Origin: Arthrobacter rhizophilus
Lineage (GTDB): Bacteria; Actinomycetota; Actinomycetes; Actinomycetales; Micrococcaceae
Length of the DNA stretch: 64,000 nucleotides
Direction of reading: 5' to 3'
NCBI RefSeq assembly: GCF_026241105.1
Contig: NZ_JAPFFT010000003.1
Span: 124,001-188,000, forward strand
The notes beneath the pieces are model-generated. The model had not been told where the DNA came from. It searched no databases and was given only the letters and a program-made list of their open reading frames with translations. This document shows, in pieces, positions 42,621-51,963 of the stretch. Within the stretch, counting starts at the first letter, position 1, and the number at the start of each line of letters is the position of its first letter. Position numbers and translations under genes: made by a program.

Positions 42621-43118
42621 TTATTCCTGGGGCCCGGCGTTTGTGGCGCCATCGGCAGGACTGGTGGCTGCGTGTGGAGCCGCGTGTGGAGCCGCGTCGG
42701 CACCTTCGTCGGCGCGGGTGAAGTCCCTGCGGACGTTGGCGATGCCCTCCGGGCCCATCTCGAAGCCGTGCTCGCTGCCGGGGTTGATCACGAGGCCAAG
42801 TTCGTCACCGATGCTGTCCAGAATCGCAGCGCCATGGGTACCAAGGACGTTGGGCGCGGACTCCAGGAACTGCGACTCCACCCGGCTAGGGTGGCTGAAG
42901 ACAGCAAGGACGGGCTGGCCCTCGGAGTTGGCGAGGACAAGTGGCTCCACGGCTGCGTCAGGCTTTTCCAAGGAGTCGGTGCTCAGGATGTAGACCTCGT
43001 TGTTCAGGAAGGCCAGGATGACGTCCACCGGGTTCGCGTCAGGTTGCCCGGCTTTTGCGAGCTTGGACTCAAGGTCGTTCAAAGGCAGGGATTCCGGGGC
43101 GGCGGGCTGATCTGTCAT
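42621..43118 (-). CDS. SseB-family N-terminal domain protein
   Basis: A 165-residue protein. Residues 25-130 (FLNNEVYILST, PLVLANSEGQPVLAVFSHPSRVE and ALGLVINPGSEHGFEMGPEGIANV-like segments) fit the SseB N-terminal domain, often found in actinobacterial proteins of unknown role. The C-terminal 35 residues are Ala/His-rich low complexity (APHAAPHAATSPADGATN). Function unknown. Confidence 0.8.
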   Translation of the reverse strand: MTDQPAAPESLPLNDLESKLAKAGQPDANPVDVILAFLNNEVYILSTDSLEKPDAAVEPLVLANSEGQPVLAVFSHPSRVESQFLESAPNVLGTHGAAILDSIGDELGLVINPGSEHGFEMGPEGIANVRRDFTRADEGADAAPHAAPHAATSPADGATNAGPQE

Positions 43119-43189
43119 GGTTCCACTCGATCATGGTTCCCATGCCGGACGCAATTCCTTAACCATCCAACCGCAGTCCGTCCGCCGCC

Positions 43190-43255
43190 GAGATCGTGGG
43201 TCTGGGCCGGGGGCTGCGTTCCGGAACGTAGTCCTCGGCCCCCACCCACGATCTC
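43190..43255. repeat. Palindrome family B, copy 1 (contains part of the nuclease stop codon)
   Basis: 66 bp without a loop: arms 43190-43222 and 43223-43255 match at 28 of 33 positions, with the outer GAGATCGTGGGT and the inner CGTTCC perfect. The stop codon of the convergently read nuclease gene (43254-43256) overlaps its right end by two bases. Unrelated in sequence to family A. Confidence 0.9.
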
Positions 43256-44315
43256 AGCCTCGAAGGAGCCTGAGTAGACGTACCTTGAGGCCACGTTCGT
43301 CGAAGAGGTCTTTCCAATCGATGCGCAGGATCCGCCAGCCCTGCTCAGTCAGCAGCTTCTCCCTTTGCCGTTCTTCGAAGATCACTTGCGCAGTTGGCAT
43401 GTAGTCGAAGTATTTTGCCTTGCCGTCGAACTCCAAAGCGGCTCCAAGATGCGGCCAGGCGAAGTCGAACCTGTTGGCGCCCCGAGTCGTCTGGACCCGA
43501 AACTGGAGTACTGGCTCCGGGAATCCCAGTTTGGCGATCGCATCCCTGGTGAGAGTCTCCCCCGGGGACTCGGACAATGGGTTCGAGAATGCCAAGGCCC
43601 TGCGGAAGGCAGCGACTCCACGCACACCGGCCAGCCCTGCGCATTCCGATTCCAGCCATTCATGGCCGCAGCCACGTCGCAGAGCGTGGTCGAGGAGTAT
43701 CAATGCCTGCCGATAGTTCAACACCAGCGCGGAGTCCACAACAGTGCGATCAAGCGTTGTCACCGGCAGTCCGTCAATCTCAATCCGCTGACCGGGCAGG
43801 ATGAGGCCTGAATGAGCTCTGACGTCGGCGGCGTGGGATCCCCTTGCTGCGTGGTATGGAATGGTGACGTGGATCAGTTGATCCACCTTCCACAGGTACA
43901 AGCGATGCAGGCGTGCGGCGGAGGTGTGGCTGAACGTCAATCCGTCTGCGGAGGCCGGGAGAGTTCGTCGACTATATGCGGCCAACTGGGCTCTTTCGCG
44001 ACCGTCGTCCGCGAGTCCATTCCAGAAGCTGCCACGGACCATGACTCCCGTCCGGGCCCTAACCAGGGAGCCGGAGCGGAGGTGCTCATTGATGCATCGC
44101 TTGCTCAGTCCTTGGGACAGCAATTCCTCTGTCCGCCACATGTTTCCGTGCAGGGGAAGCAAGGGCGCTCCCGAGCTTGTGGGCGCTGAAACTGCCGTGC
44201 TTATCGGGCCCGCGTGCGCTGAACCTGCTGCGGTTTTCGCCGGTTCCACGTAATCCCAAAGTTCCGCGAGCGGGTCCACCGGGATACGAGAGTCGATGTT
44301 TCCGTAACTGTTCAT
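43254..44315 (-). CDS. DUF559/Vsr-like nuclease with winged helix, second palindrome-bracketed locus
   Basis: A 353-residue protein. After about 58 non-conserved residues, MWRTEELLSQGLSKRCINEHLRSGSLVRARTGVMV looks like the AbiEi_4 winged helix. The C-terminal nuclease part has GETLTRDAIAKLGFPEPVLQFRV (Glu), RFDFAWPHLGAALEFDG (Asp, Glu/Asp) and EERQREKLLTEQGWRILRIDWKDL, parallel to the 5274-6227 protein but clearly diverged. The gene lies between family-B palindromes; the downstream one covers its stop. The start could be the internal Met at 44141, where the wHTH begins. DNA cleavage is inferred from the fold. Confidence 0.8.
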   Translation of the reverse strand: MNSYGNIDSRIPVDPLAELWDYVEPAKTAAGSAHAGPISTAVSAPTSSGAPLLPLHGNMWRTEELLSQGLSKRCINEHLRSGSLVRARTGVMVRGSFWNGLADDGRERAQLAAYSRRTLPASADGLTFSHTSAARLHRLYLWKVDQLIHVTIPYHAARGSHAADVRAHSGLILPGQRIEIDGLPVTTLDRTVVDSALVLNYRQALILLDHALRRGCGHEWLESECAGLAGVRGVAAFRRALAFSNPLSESPGETLTRDAIAKLGFPEPVLQFRVQTTRGANRFDFAWPHLGAALEFDGKAKYFDYMPTAQVIFEERQREKLLTEQGWRILRIDWKDLFDERGLKVRLLRLLRG

Positions 44316-44383
44316 TGCACCAGCTTCTTCGAACGCTGGAGATCCCGGAAGCAGCCAATCTAGCTATGTGCAAAACCCCGTTA

Positions 44384-44437
44384 CGTGGGTGTGGGCCGGG
44401 TGCTGCGTTCAAGAACGCAGCACCCGGCCCACCCACG
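44384..44437. repeat. Palindrome family B, copy 2 (5' flank of the nuclease gene)
   Basis: CGTGGGTGTGGGCCGGGTGC plus TGCGTTC (44384-44410) pairs with 44413-44437 around a 2-nt loop; the right arm is 2 nt shorter. It lies 68 bp upstream of the nuclease start and 16 bp after the topA stop, so it may also end topA transcription. Confidence 0.9.
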
Positions 44438-44453
44438 ATTTCGGCAACTGCTA

Positions 44454-47177
44454 CTACTTCGCCGCAGCCTTCTTCGCCGGCGCTTTGCGGGCCGTGGTGG
44501 TCCGCTTGACCGGGCCCTTGGCGCGTTTCTCGGCGAGCAGCTCGATTGCCTGCTCCCGGGTCAGCTCTTCCAAGGACGTAGCGCGGGGGACCGTGATGTT
44601 GGTGACGCCGTCGGTGATGTAGGGGCCGAAACGTCCTTCCTTCACCACGATGTTCTTCTCCGAGACCGGGTCCGGACCGAACTCGGCCAGCGGTGGGACG
44701 GCTGAGCGTGCACCACGCTGTTTCGGCTGGGAGTATATCTCCAGTGCCTGTTCCAGGGTGATGGTGAAGATCTCTTCCTCGGATCCGATCGAGCGCGAGT
44801 CCGTGCCCTTCTTCAGGTAAGGCCCAAAGCGGCCGTTCTGCACGGTGATGGGGTTGCCTTCGGCGTCCGCGCCGAGGACGCGGGGCAGGCTCATGAGCTG
44901 CATTGCTTCGTCGAGCGTGATCGAGTCAACAGACATGGACGTGAACAGCGAACCTGTGCGCGGCTTGGCCTTGACGGGCTTCTTTGGCGGCTTGGGTTTG
45001 CCGTTCTTGTAATACTCCACCGGCTGGTTTGCCAGTTGTTCTTCCGTCATTTCCGGAATGATTTCGGTGACATAGGCGCCGTAGCGGCCGTTCTTCGCAA
45101 CCACGGTGTGCCCGGTGTGCGGGTCCGCCCCGAGGACGCGTTCCTCGGGGGCTGCCGTTTCCATGAGCTCCACTGCCTTGGCCGCAGTGAGTTCGTCCGG
45201 TGCGAGGTCCTCGGGGACGTTAGCACGCGCCGACTCCACGACCTCGCCGGTCTTGGGGTCGATAGTGGGGATCGAGCTCTCCAGGTACGGGCCGAACTTG
45301 CCGACGCGCAGGGTGATGCCTTCGGCAATCGGCACGGAGTTGATCTCGCGGGCATCGATTTCGCCGAGGTTGTTGACGATGCTCAGCAGTCCGGGATCGG
45401 CGTCTTCACCGTAGTAGAAGTGCTTGAGCCAAGCGGCACCGACGGCCTGGCCGTTGGCGATCTTGTCCAGGTCGCCTTCCATGTCCGCCGTGAATTCGTA
45501 GTCCACGTAGTCAGTGAAATGCTGCTCCAACAAGCGGATTACAGAGAAGGCGATCCAGCTGGGAACCAGCGCGGAGCCCTGCTTCCGGACATAGCCGCGG
45601 TCCTGGATGGTGGAGATGGTGGAGGCGTAGGTGGACGGACGGCCGATGCCACGCTTTTCAAGCTCCGCCGTCAGCGACGCTTCCGTGTACCGCGGCGGCG
45701 GGGACGTCTCGTGGCCCACGGCGACGATCTCCGAAGCCGTTAGGGAATCGTCCTTGGCCACGTTGGGCAGGCGGCGGGCTTCATCGGACTCGTCGTCGCC
45801 GCGGCTCTCGTCCTTGCCTTCTTCGTAGGCCGCGAGGAAGCCCGGGAAGGTGATGACAGTACCGGAGGCCGAGAATTCGGCGTCGCGCCCATCGGCAGCC
45901 ACCGCGCCGAGGCGGATGGTGGCCGTGGAGCCCTTGGCGTCGCCCATCTGTGAGGCGATGGTGCGCTTCCAGATGAGTTCGTAGAGGCGGAAGGCGTCGC
46001 CGGTCAAATGGCTTGCCACCTGCGCCGGGGTGCGGAAGGAGTCACCCGCCGGGCGGATGGCTTCGTGGGCTTCCTGCGCGTTGGCGGCCTTGTTGGCGTA
46101 GACGCGGGGAGACTGCGGCACATACTCGGGACCGTACAGCTCAGCGGCCTGGCGGCGGGCGGCCGTGAGCGCTTCGTCGCTCAATGCGGAGGAGTCCGTA
46201 CGCATATAAGTGATGTAGCCGTTTTCATACAGGCGCTGGGCGATCTGCATGGTGCTCTTGGAGGTGAAGCGCAGCTTGCGGCCGGCTTCCTGCTGAAGTG
46301 TCGACGTCGTGAACGGTGCAGCGGGACGGCGCGTGTACGGTTTGGTGTCCACCGAGCGGACGCGGAAATCCGCGGTCTCCAGTCCGGCCGCCAACGACGT
46401 CGCGAGTTCCTCGTTGAGGTGCACGGCGTTCGAAGAGGTGAGGACGCCGTCGTCGTTAAAGTCGCGGCCGCTGGCCACCTTAGCGCCGTCCACGGCAGCA
46501 AGCTTCGCTTTGAAGGACGCGGAACCGGTTCCGAACTGGCCGGTCAGGTCCCAGTAGGACGCGGATTTGAAGGCCATGCGTTCGCGTTCGCGATCCACCA
46601 CCATGCGGGTCACGACGGACTGCACCCGGCCGGCCGACAGGCCCCGGGCGACCTTTCGCCAGAGCACGGGGGAGATTTCGTAGCCGTACAAGCGGTCCAG
46701 GATGCGGCGCGTTTCCTGGGCATCCACCAAAGCGCTGTCGACGTCGCGCAGGTTGTCCATGGCGCGGTGGATGGCTTCCTTGGTAATTTCACCGAAGGTC
46801 ATGCGGTAGACGGGAACCTTTGGTTTCAGGACCTCCAAGAGGTGCCACGCGATGGCCTCGCCCTCGCGGTCCCCATCGGTTGCGAGGTAGAGCGCGTCAG
46901 CGTCTTTCAGCTGGGCCTTGAGTTCGGCGACTTTTTTCTTCTTATCCGGCGACACCACGTAATACGGCTTGAAGTCGTTTTCGATGTCGACGGCGAACTT
47001 GCCCACCGAGGTCTTCTTCAGTTCTGCAGGGAGGTCCGACGGCTGCGGGAGGTCGCGGATGTGGCCGATCGAGGCCTCGACAATGAAGCCTTCGCCCAGG
47101 TACTTGGCGATGGTCTTGCTCTTGGCCGGGGACTCCACGATCACGAGTTTCTTGCCGGTTTTTGCCTTGCTGGGCAC
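44454..47177 (-). CDS. topA: DNA topoisomerase I
   Basis: A 907-residue type IA topoisomerase. Toprim domain LVIVESPAKSKTIAKYLGEGF and DADALYLATDGDREGEAIAWHL; active-site region YENGYITYMRTDSSAL with the catalytic Tyr near residue 323; SAGRVQSVVTRMV and QEAHEAIRPAG. The C-terminus has repeated zinc-less topoisomerase C-terminal motifs (GRFGPYLKKGTDSRSI, GRFGPYITDGVTNI, GRYGAYVTEI) and a Lys/Ala tail ending APAKKAAAK, typical for actinobacteria. The GTG start has TAGGAG. It relaxes negative supercoils. Confidence 0.95.
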   Translation of the reverse strand: MPSKAKTGKKLVIVESPAKSKTIAKYLGEGFIVEASIGHIRDLPQPSDLPAELKKTSVGKFAVDIENDFKPYYVVSPDKKKKVAELKAQLKDADALYLATDGDREGEAIAWHLLEVLKPKVPVYRMTFGEITKEAIHRAMDNLRDVDSALVDAQETRRILDRLYGYEISPVLWRKVARGLSAGRVQSVVTRMVVDRERERMAFKSASYWDLTGQFGTGSASFKAKLAAVDGAKVASGRDFNDDGVLTSSNAVHLNEELATSLAAGLETADFRVRSVDTKPYTRRPAAPFTTSTLQQEAGRKLRFTSKSTMQIAQRLYENGYITYMRTDSSALSDEALTAARRQAAELYGPEYVPQSPRVYANKAANAQEAHEAIRPAGDSFRTPAQVASHLTGDAFRLYELIWKRTIASQMGDAKGSTATIRLGAVAADGRDAEFSASGTVITFPGFLAAYEEGKDESRGDDESDEARRLPNVAKDDSLTASEIVAVGHETSPPPRYTEASLTAELEKRGIGRPSTYASTISTIQDRGYVRKQGSALVPSWIAFSVIRLLEQHFTDYVDYEFTADMEGDLDKIANGQAVGAAWLKHFYYGEDADPGLLSIVNNLGEIDAREINSVPIAEGITLRVGKFGPYLESSIPTIDPKTGEVVESARANVPEDLAPDELTAAKAVELMETAAPEERVLGADPHTGHTVVAKNGRYGAYVTEIIPEMTEEQLANQPVEYYKNGKPKPPKKPVKAKPRTGSLFTSMSVDSITLDEAMQLMSLPRVLGADAEGNPITVQNGRFGPYLKKGTDSRSIGSEEEIFTITLEQALEIYSQPKQRGARSAVPPLAEFGPDPVSEKNIVVKEGRFGPYITDGVTNITVPRATSLEELTREQAIELLAEKRAKGPVKRTTTARKAPAKKAAAK

Positions 47178-47292
47178 GGTTCTCCTACAGAAAAATGAAT
47201 TGCTTGGGCTCGTGCCCATATTGGCCTAGTTCACCATATTTTGCAGAATCGTGCGTTTCCACGTGGATAACTGCTGTGGAGGAACAGTGCGT

Positions 47293-47357
47293 TGGGCCCA
47301 CGCCGCCAGGGTTCCCTGGCCGCGCTTGCGAGGCTAGGGTGGCGGTGGGTGGGCCCA
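47293..47357. repeat. Long imperfect palindrome with family C core, upstream of topA
   Basis: Outer arms TGGGCCCACGCCGCCA and TGGCGGTGGGTGGGCCCA enclose CCCTGGCC-GCGCTTGCGA-GGCTAGGG. The total of 65 bp is close to families A and B. It lies in the topA-HTH gene gap. Confidence 0.65.
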
Positions 47358-47369
47358 CGCCGGCGAGGG

Positions 47370-47396
47370 CCCCGACCTGAGCTTGCGAAGGTTGGG
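47370..47396. repeat. Dispersed hairpin repeat, family C
   Basis: CCCCGACCT and AGGTTGGG arms around GAGCTTGCGA; the stem shows compensatory changes relative to 18367-18394, so the fold and not the sequence is kept. Confidence 0.65.
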
Positions 47397-47408
47397 AGCC
47401 GGTGGGGA

Positions 47409-48050
47409 CTAGCTTGCGGGGGGCGTCCGGTCGTCCGGAATCATTGACCACATCGTAGCGATTCGCACCGCGCCTTCGGGGATCTGCGTGGGATTTTCGA
47501 GCTCATATGACCTGATGAGGTCATGGAATTTGGCCTTGAGCTCCGTCCGCTGATCCGAAGTCAAGTACAGCAGATCGCTGGACAAGAGCATGGCGGCGGC
47601 CTCGTTCGCTGACTCGCCGCGCTTTCGCCGCTCACCGCGGGCCCGGGTGAAGGCGGTGGCCCGACGCCGGAACGCGTCCAGTTCGAGTTCGACGACCGCG
47701 ATCTCCGGGCTCGGTGCGTTGCCGCCCGATTTGATGGTGAAGTCCGAACCGGCGGCCTTCCACCGGCGTTCGCGTGCATCGCCTTCGTTGTCCGCAGCAG
47801 TCACGATGCCCCATTTTTGGAGGGCCCGCAGGTGGTAACTCATGGCGCTGGGCGTGAGCCCTGTCAGTGCGGCGAGTTCCGTTGCCGTGCGGCTCAGCTG
47901 GGTTGAATAGAGCTCCGAGATGACCTCAAGCCGGGCGGCATGGGCGAGCGCCCGGATGGCTTTGGGGTCGGTGATCTCCACCGTTTTCCCGGGCCGTTTC
48001 CGGCGTTTCGGGGATGCCAGCCCGTTGGATACCCCGTTGTCTTCATTCAC
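47409..48050 (-). CDS. ArsR-like winged-helix regulator
   Basis: A 213-residue protein. DPKAIRALAHAARLEVISELYSTQLSRTATELAALTGLTPSAMSYHLRALQKWGIV is an HTH_20/ArsR winged helix near residues 28-85; the following helical region has no recognised effector domain. It is transcribed in the same direction as the upstream methyltransferase gene with a 9-bp gap, so cotranscription is likely. Target unknown. Confidence 0.85.
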   Translation of the reverse strand: MNEDNGVSNGLASPKRRKRPGKTVEITDPKAIRALAHAARLEVISELYSTQLSRTATELAALTGLTPSAMSYHLRALQKWGIVTAADNEGDARERRWKAAGSDFTIKSGGNAPSPEIAVVELELDAFRRRATAFTRARGERRKRGESANEAAAMLLSSDLLYLTSDQRTELKAKFHDLIRSYELENPTQIPEGAVRIATMWSMIPDDRTPPAS

Positions 48051-48059
48051 CGGAACAGT

Positions 48060-49766
48060 TTATCCGGCAGCGTCGCCCTGATTGTCCGAAGCCACGGGCA
48101 GCAAAAAACCGTCGCGGACCAGGTTTGCGACGTCGGAGAGCAATCCGGAGCGGAAAGCATCGTCGTCGAAGTCGTCCCCTCCCCCCAGCAGCGCCGACAA
48201 GGCGCCGATCAGCTGGCGGACGGACAGTTCGCCGTCGCACGCAGAAACGAAGCCGGCCAGCTCGGTGCTCAACAGGTTCGTCCGACGCAGCCCCGCGCCC
48301 TGGCGCAACAAGATGACTCCGGGGTGTTCGGCGCCCGGCCGCTGGTGGCGTTCCTCGGTCACGTCCTCGGCCACCACCAGGTGGGCGTCGGCGAGCTCGT
48401 GGGAGTCCAGCCAGTCGGCGCGTTCGATCGCGGCGGCAAGATGCGGACCAATCGGCTGCTCGATGGGATACGTGATTTCCTCGAAACGGGCGGCCACCGC
48501 CCCGGGACGCGCGATACCCGCCCGCACGGGCCGCCGCAGCCAGATCATCCCGAAACCGATGGCCTCCACATTCCGGGAGGCGAAATCATCGAGGTAGGCG
48601 GCGTAGGCCTCGCGGTAGAGCTCACGGTCGCGGCCTTCGGAAGCGTCCTGTAACCAGGTCTCCGCGTAGAGCTCCGGGCTCACCTGTTCCCGCTGGATGA
48701 ACCACGCTTCCGTGACGGAACCGGCCAGCCACGAGGCGGGCCGATCGCTCCATCCAGTGCCAGCGGGGATCTCCCAGTTGCCGAGCATCTGCGCCGTCCC
48801 ACCGGGTGCGAGGACGTCCGGCAACGTGCGGACGAGGTTGGCGACGATGTCGTCGCCGGGCAGCCCGCCGTCGCGGTACGTGAACTGATCCGACGCGTGC
48901 TCGCCGGCACTGCGTGGCGTAATGACGAAAGGCGGATTGGACACCACCAGATCGAACGTCTCACCCGCCACGGGCTCCAAAAGGGATCCCAGCCGCAAGC
49001 TCACGCGCCGCTCAAGATCAGCCGGATCAACGTGCAACGCCTCGGCGTTGAGCATCAGGTTGAAACGCGTGAAGGCGAGGGCCCGCTCGGAGATGTCCGT
49101 GGCCGTGACGTGCTCGCTGTGGTGCAGCAGGTGGAAGGTCTGGATTCCGCAGCCCGTGCCGAGGTCCAGGGCGCGCTTCGAGTGCCGTCGGATAGTGGTC
49201 TGCACAAGCGTGGTGGACGCCTGACCGATGCCTAGCACGTGGTCATGCCGGAGCACGCCGGGTTGCTGATGGGCCGCGAGATCGCTGGCAACCCACAGCT
49301 CGGCACCGCCGCTGCCGTCTTCATTGGAATCCCAACCATAGGGCCGCAAATCCACCTTGGCGGCGACAGCACCGGCGTCGTTCTTCACCACCAACCCAAG
49401 CTCCAGCAGGCCCGAGGAGCGGACGCACGGCAGGGCGGCGTCGATGTCGTCTGCAGTTTGGGGGACGGCCAGGAGCCACAAGCGGACGACGACGGCGAGC
49501 GCGGCTTTTGTGCCGCCGGTCACCGGTTCTCCGGTGCGGGCAGTCGGTTCGGTGACGATCAGTGCGGGAATGAGCTGATCCCGGGCGAGGGCAGCGTGGG
49601 CCGACGCCCCGAGGAGTTCTGCCACTCCGTCCACTGTGTAGCCCACGCTCCGCAGGTCGCCGGCGAGCGCTGTGAGCAGTTCTGCGAGGTCGCTGCGGGG
49701 AGCGTTGGGAGTGTTGGGAGTGTTCGGGGTGGTCCCGAAGATGGTGGGCGTTGCGGGATCAGTCAC
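48060..49766 (-). CDS. SAM-dependent methyltransferase (PrmC/N6-adenine-like, large)
   Basis: A 568-residue protein. The N-terminal 190 residues form a domain typical of an actinobacterial family. The Rossmann methyltransferase has ALDLGTGCGIQTFHLLHHSEHVTATDISERAL (SAM site near residue 205) and DLVVSNPPFVI (NPPF catalytic motif near 275), as in amide- or adenine-N methylases. The C-terminal region ends with a winged-helix-like LSVRQLIGALSALLGG segment. Substrate (protein glutamine, rRNA or DNA) is unknown. Confidence 0.85.
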   Translation of the reverse strand: MTDPATPTIFGTTPNTPNTPNAPRSDLAELLTALAGDLRSVGYTVDGVAELLGASAHAALARDQLIPALIVTEPTARTGEPVTGGTKAALAVVVRLWLLAVPQTADDIDAALPCVRSSGLLELGLVVKNDAGAVAAKVDLRPYGWDSNEDGSGGAELWVASDLAAHQQPGVLRHDHVLGIGQASTTLVQTTIRRHSKRALDLGTGCGIQTFHLLHHSEHVTATDISERALAFTRFNLMLNAEALHVDPADLERRVSLRLGSLLEPVAGETFDLVVSNPPFVITPRSAGEHASDQFTYRDGGLPGDDIVANLVRTLPDVLAPGGTAQMLGNWEIPAGTGWSDRPASWLAGSVTEAWFIQREQVSPELYAETWLQDASEGRDRELYREAYAAYLDDFASRNVEAIGFGMIWLRRPVRAGIARPGAVAARFEEITYPIEQPIGPHLAAAIERADWLDSHELADAHLVVAEDVTEERHQRPGAEHPGVILLRQGAGLRRTNLLSTELAGFVSACDGELSVRQLIGALSALLGGGDDFDDDAFRSGLLSDVANLVRDGFLLPVASDNQGDAAG

Positions 49767-49861
49767 CGTGCAAGTCTATTGGGGCTGGCGGGTGGGCACC
49801 CGCCGTCTCGGAGCGGGCCTTCGCGTCCCGGGGCAGGCGGCCGAGCGGGTAGCGTTGAATC

Positions 49862-50299
49862 ATGGCATTTCACTCCTCCAGCCGGCGGCACGCAGCACTC
49901 CTTGCTATCGGCGCCGGCACTCTGGCAATGACGGCGTGCGTCCCTGCAGGGTCCATCACCGACGCCAACATCCCTTCGTGGAAGGCAACGACCATTCCCT
50001 CCGCGGCCGGGATCGTCCTGGAGGATTCAGGACGAATCCTGAACCGCGAACCGTTGGTCAAGAGCGTAGCCAACGTGGCTGCAGGCACGTACACCTTGAC
50101 GGTGGCCTGCGATGGCGGTGGCAAGGCATTCTTCGCCGTTTCCGTGTCCGGCAAGCAGCTCACCGAGGCAGGAGCGGCGTGTAATGGCAGCCGCGAAACA
50201 TCCCGGATCAAGGTTCCCTCGTCCGGTCCATTGAGCATCAGCACAAGCAGCGTCGATGCGCCGTTGATCTACGCGTACCAACTGGTTCCGGGTTCCTGA
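49862..50299 (+). CDS. Small secreted lipoprotein-like protein
   Basis: A 145-residue protein with signal peptide (SSRRHAALLAIGAGTLAMTAC, Cys26 as probable lipid attachment) and a beta-rich body. AAGTYTLTVACDGGGKAFFAVSVSG parallels GGSYAVTLACRGARSTEFTVRNG in the next gene, and both have two more Cys; they are probably diverged tandem paralogues. Function unknown. Confidence 0.72.
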   Translation: MAFHSSSRRHAALLAIGAGTLAMTACVPAGSITDANIPSWKATTIPSAAGIVLEDSGRILNREPLVKSVANVAAGTYTLTVACDGGGKAFFAVSVSGKQLTEAGAACNGSRETSRIKVPSSGPLSISTSSVDAPLIYAYQLVPGS

Positions 50300-50357
50300 C
50301 GCCCTCTTGTTCCTACGGCGGCGTTCCTACGGTGGCGGCCCGGCGTAGAGTCGGACT

Positions 50358-50894
50358 ATGGGGTGGGTACACGCCCTGAACGTACCGGAGACACGGGTGG
50401 CGATTCCCGCCGTCGTGCTTTGTGGTGTGCTCGCGTGCGGCACGCTGGCCTCGTGTGAATACACCTACGACGACGGTCGCGCGCCGGTGAGCGGTCCGCC
50501 GTCTGCAGTCTTCACGGATCCCGTGCTGCCCCGCGATCCGGCATTGAGCCAGACCGTCACTGGCGATGCATTGAAAGCCTGGGCGCGGGACGTACTTCCG
50601 GACGCGAACGGGCAATCCTTCTATAACAGCTACGGACTGTTGTCACGTGGAGAATCCCGCGCTGAAGAAACAACCCAACTTCCCGGCGGTTCTTATGCCG
50701 TGACACTCGCGTGCCGCGGCGCCCGCAGCACCGAATTCACTGTGCGAAACGGGAGTGACGTCCTCATCGAGCTGATGCTGCAGTGCGGCACCACGCGGGT
50801 CAACGTCCTGCAACTCGAGAAAGATGCCGTCCTGGGTATTACGGTGACAGCCAATGCCCCGGCGAACTTCGCATACCGCGTGAGCCGCATCTAG
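50358..50894 (+). CDS. Lipoprotein, paralogue of the preceding gene
   Basis: A 178-residue protein. A hydrophobic N-terminus (VAIPAVVLCGVLACG) ends in the lipobox TLASC near residue 33. The mature part holds a linker and a beta-rich domain with the pattern GGSYAVTLACRG...LMLQCGTTRVNV, matching the upstream protein. No known function. Its 3' end is followed by short GC-rich direct repeats at 50918-50947. Confidence 0.72.
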   Translation: MGWVHALNVPETRVAIPAVVLCGVLACGTLASCEYTYDDGRAPVSGPPSAVFTDPVLPRDPALSQTVTGDALKAWARDVLPDANGQSFYNSYGLLSRGESRAEETTQLPGGSYAVTLACRGARSTEFTVRNGSDVLIELMLQCGTTRVNVLQLEKDAVLGITVTANAPANFAYRVSRI

Positions 50895-50944
50895 GCGACC
50901 CAGGCGACAGAGAGCCAGGCGACCGGGACCTAGGCGACCGGGAC

Positions 50945-51838
50945 CTAGGCCGGGCAGCCTTCCGGGCAGCGCAACGTTTCCGGGCTTGAGGCACATTCGG
51001 CGCAATACAGGGTGAGGTTGCGGCAGCTGAGGTTGGAGCAATTCTCAAACTTGTTGGTGGGCGCTTGGCAGCGGACGCACTGGCCGATGGTCTTGGCATC
51101 CTCGCTGAATTCCACGTGCATGCGCTTGTCGAAGACGTAAAGGGAGCCTTCCCACAGGCCTTGGTCCTTGAAGGTTTCGCCGTAGCGGACTATGCCGCCG
51201 TCGAGTTGGTAGACCTCTTTGAACCCGCGGTTCACCATGAGGCTGGAAAGGACTTCGCAGCGGATCCCGCCGGTGCAGTATGTGACCACGGGTTGGTCCT
51301 TGAGCTCGTCGTACTTCCCGGAGTCGAGTTCCTTGATGAAGTCGTGGGTGGTGGCGACATCGGGAACGATTGCGTCCTTAAACTTGCCGATCTGGGCTTC
51401 GAAGGCGTTGCGTCCATCGAAGAACTTCACTTCCTGCCCGGCTGCCTTCTTTTGCTCCAGCAATGCGTGGAGCTCTTCCGGCTGGAGGTGAGTGCCGCCG
51501 CCAACTACGCCGTTCTGGTCCACTTTCAGTTCTCCGGGAGCACCGAAGGACACGATCTCATCGCGTACCTTGACGCTGAGCCGGGGAAAGTCGGCAGCGC
51601 CGCCTTCGAACCATTTGAAGTCGATACCGTGGAAGCCCTTGTACTCCTTGGTGGTCTTCACATACTGCTTGACGTTGTTCAGCTCCCCGCCGACTGTGGC
51701 GTTGATGCCGTCCCGGGAAATAAGGATGCGGCCGGTAAGGCCGAGCTTTTCGCACAGGGCACGCTGCCACAGCCGCACCGCGTCCGGGTCTGCAATCGGG
51801 GTAAAGCCATAGAAGAGCACGATTCTGTTTAAAGCCAC
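50945..51838 (-). CDS. trhO: tRNA uridine(34) hydroxylase TrhO (rhodanese family)
   Basis: A 297-residue rhodanese-like enzyme. N-terminal [19 protein letters not shown] and [16 protein letters not shown]; rhodanese core [15 protein letters not shown] and catalytic [11 protein letters not shown] near residue 183; C-terminal Cys-rich zinc-like tail ([25 protein letters not shown]). TrhO makes 5-hydroxyuridine at the wobble position of tRNAs. The GTG start at 51838 matches the family N-terminus but has no clear ribosome site, so translation may be leaderless. Confidence 0.9.
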   Translation of the reverse strand: MALNRIVLFYGFTPIADPDAVRLWQRALCEKLGLTGRILISRDGINATVGGELNNVKQYVKTTKEYKGFHGIDFKWFEGGAADFPRLSVKVRDEIVSFGAPGELKVDQNGVVGGGTHLQPEELHALLEQKKAAGQEVKFFDGRNAFEAQIGKFKDAIVPDVATTHDFIKELDSGKYDELKDQPVVTYCTGGIRCEVLSSLMVNRGFKEVYQLDGGIVRYGETFKDQGLWEGSLYVFDKRMHVEFSEDAKTIGQCVRCQAPTNKFENCSNLSCRNLTLYCAECASSPETLRCPEGCPA

Positions 51839-51963
51839 GTATTTAAGGGTACTTGGTGGCCCCAAACTCCTGTGTTGAGCAGCTGTCCGCCTTCCCAAAG
51901 TGTTAACTGAGCTGTTACTGGCCGCCCCTGTTGATTCCCAGACTGCTGGCATAGTCTCTCTAC

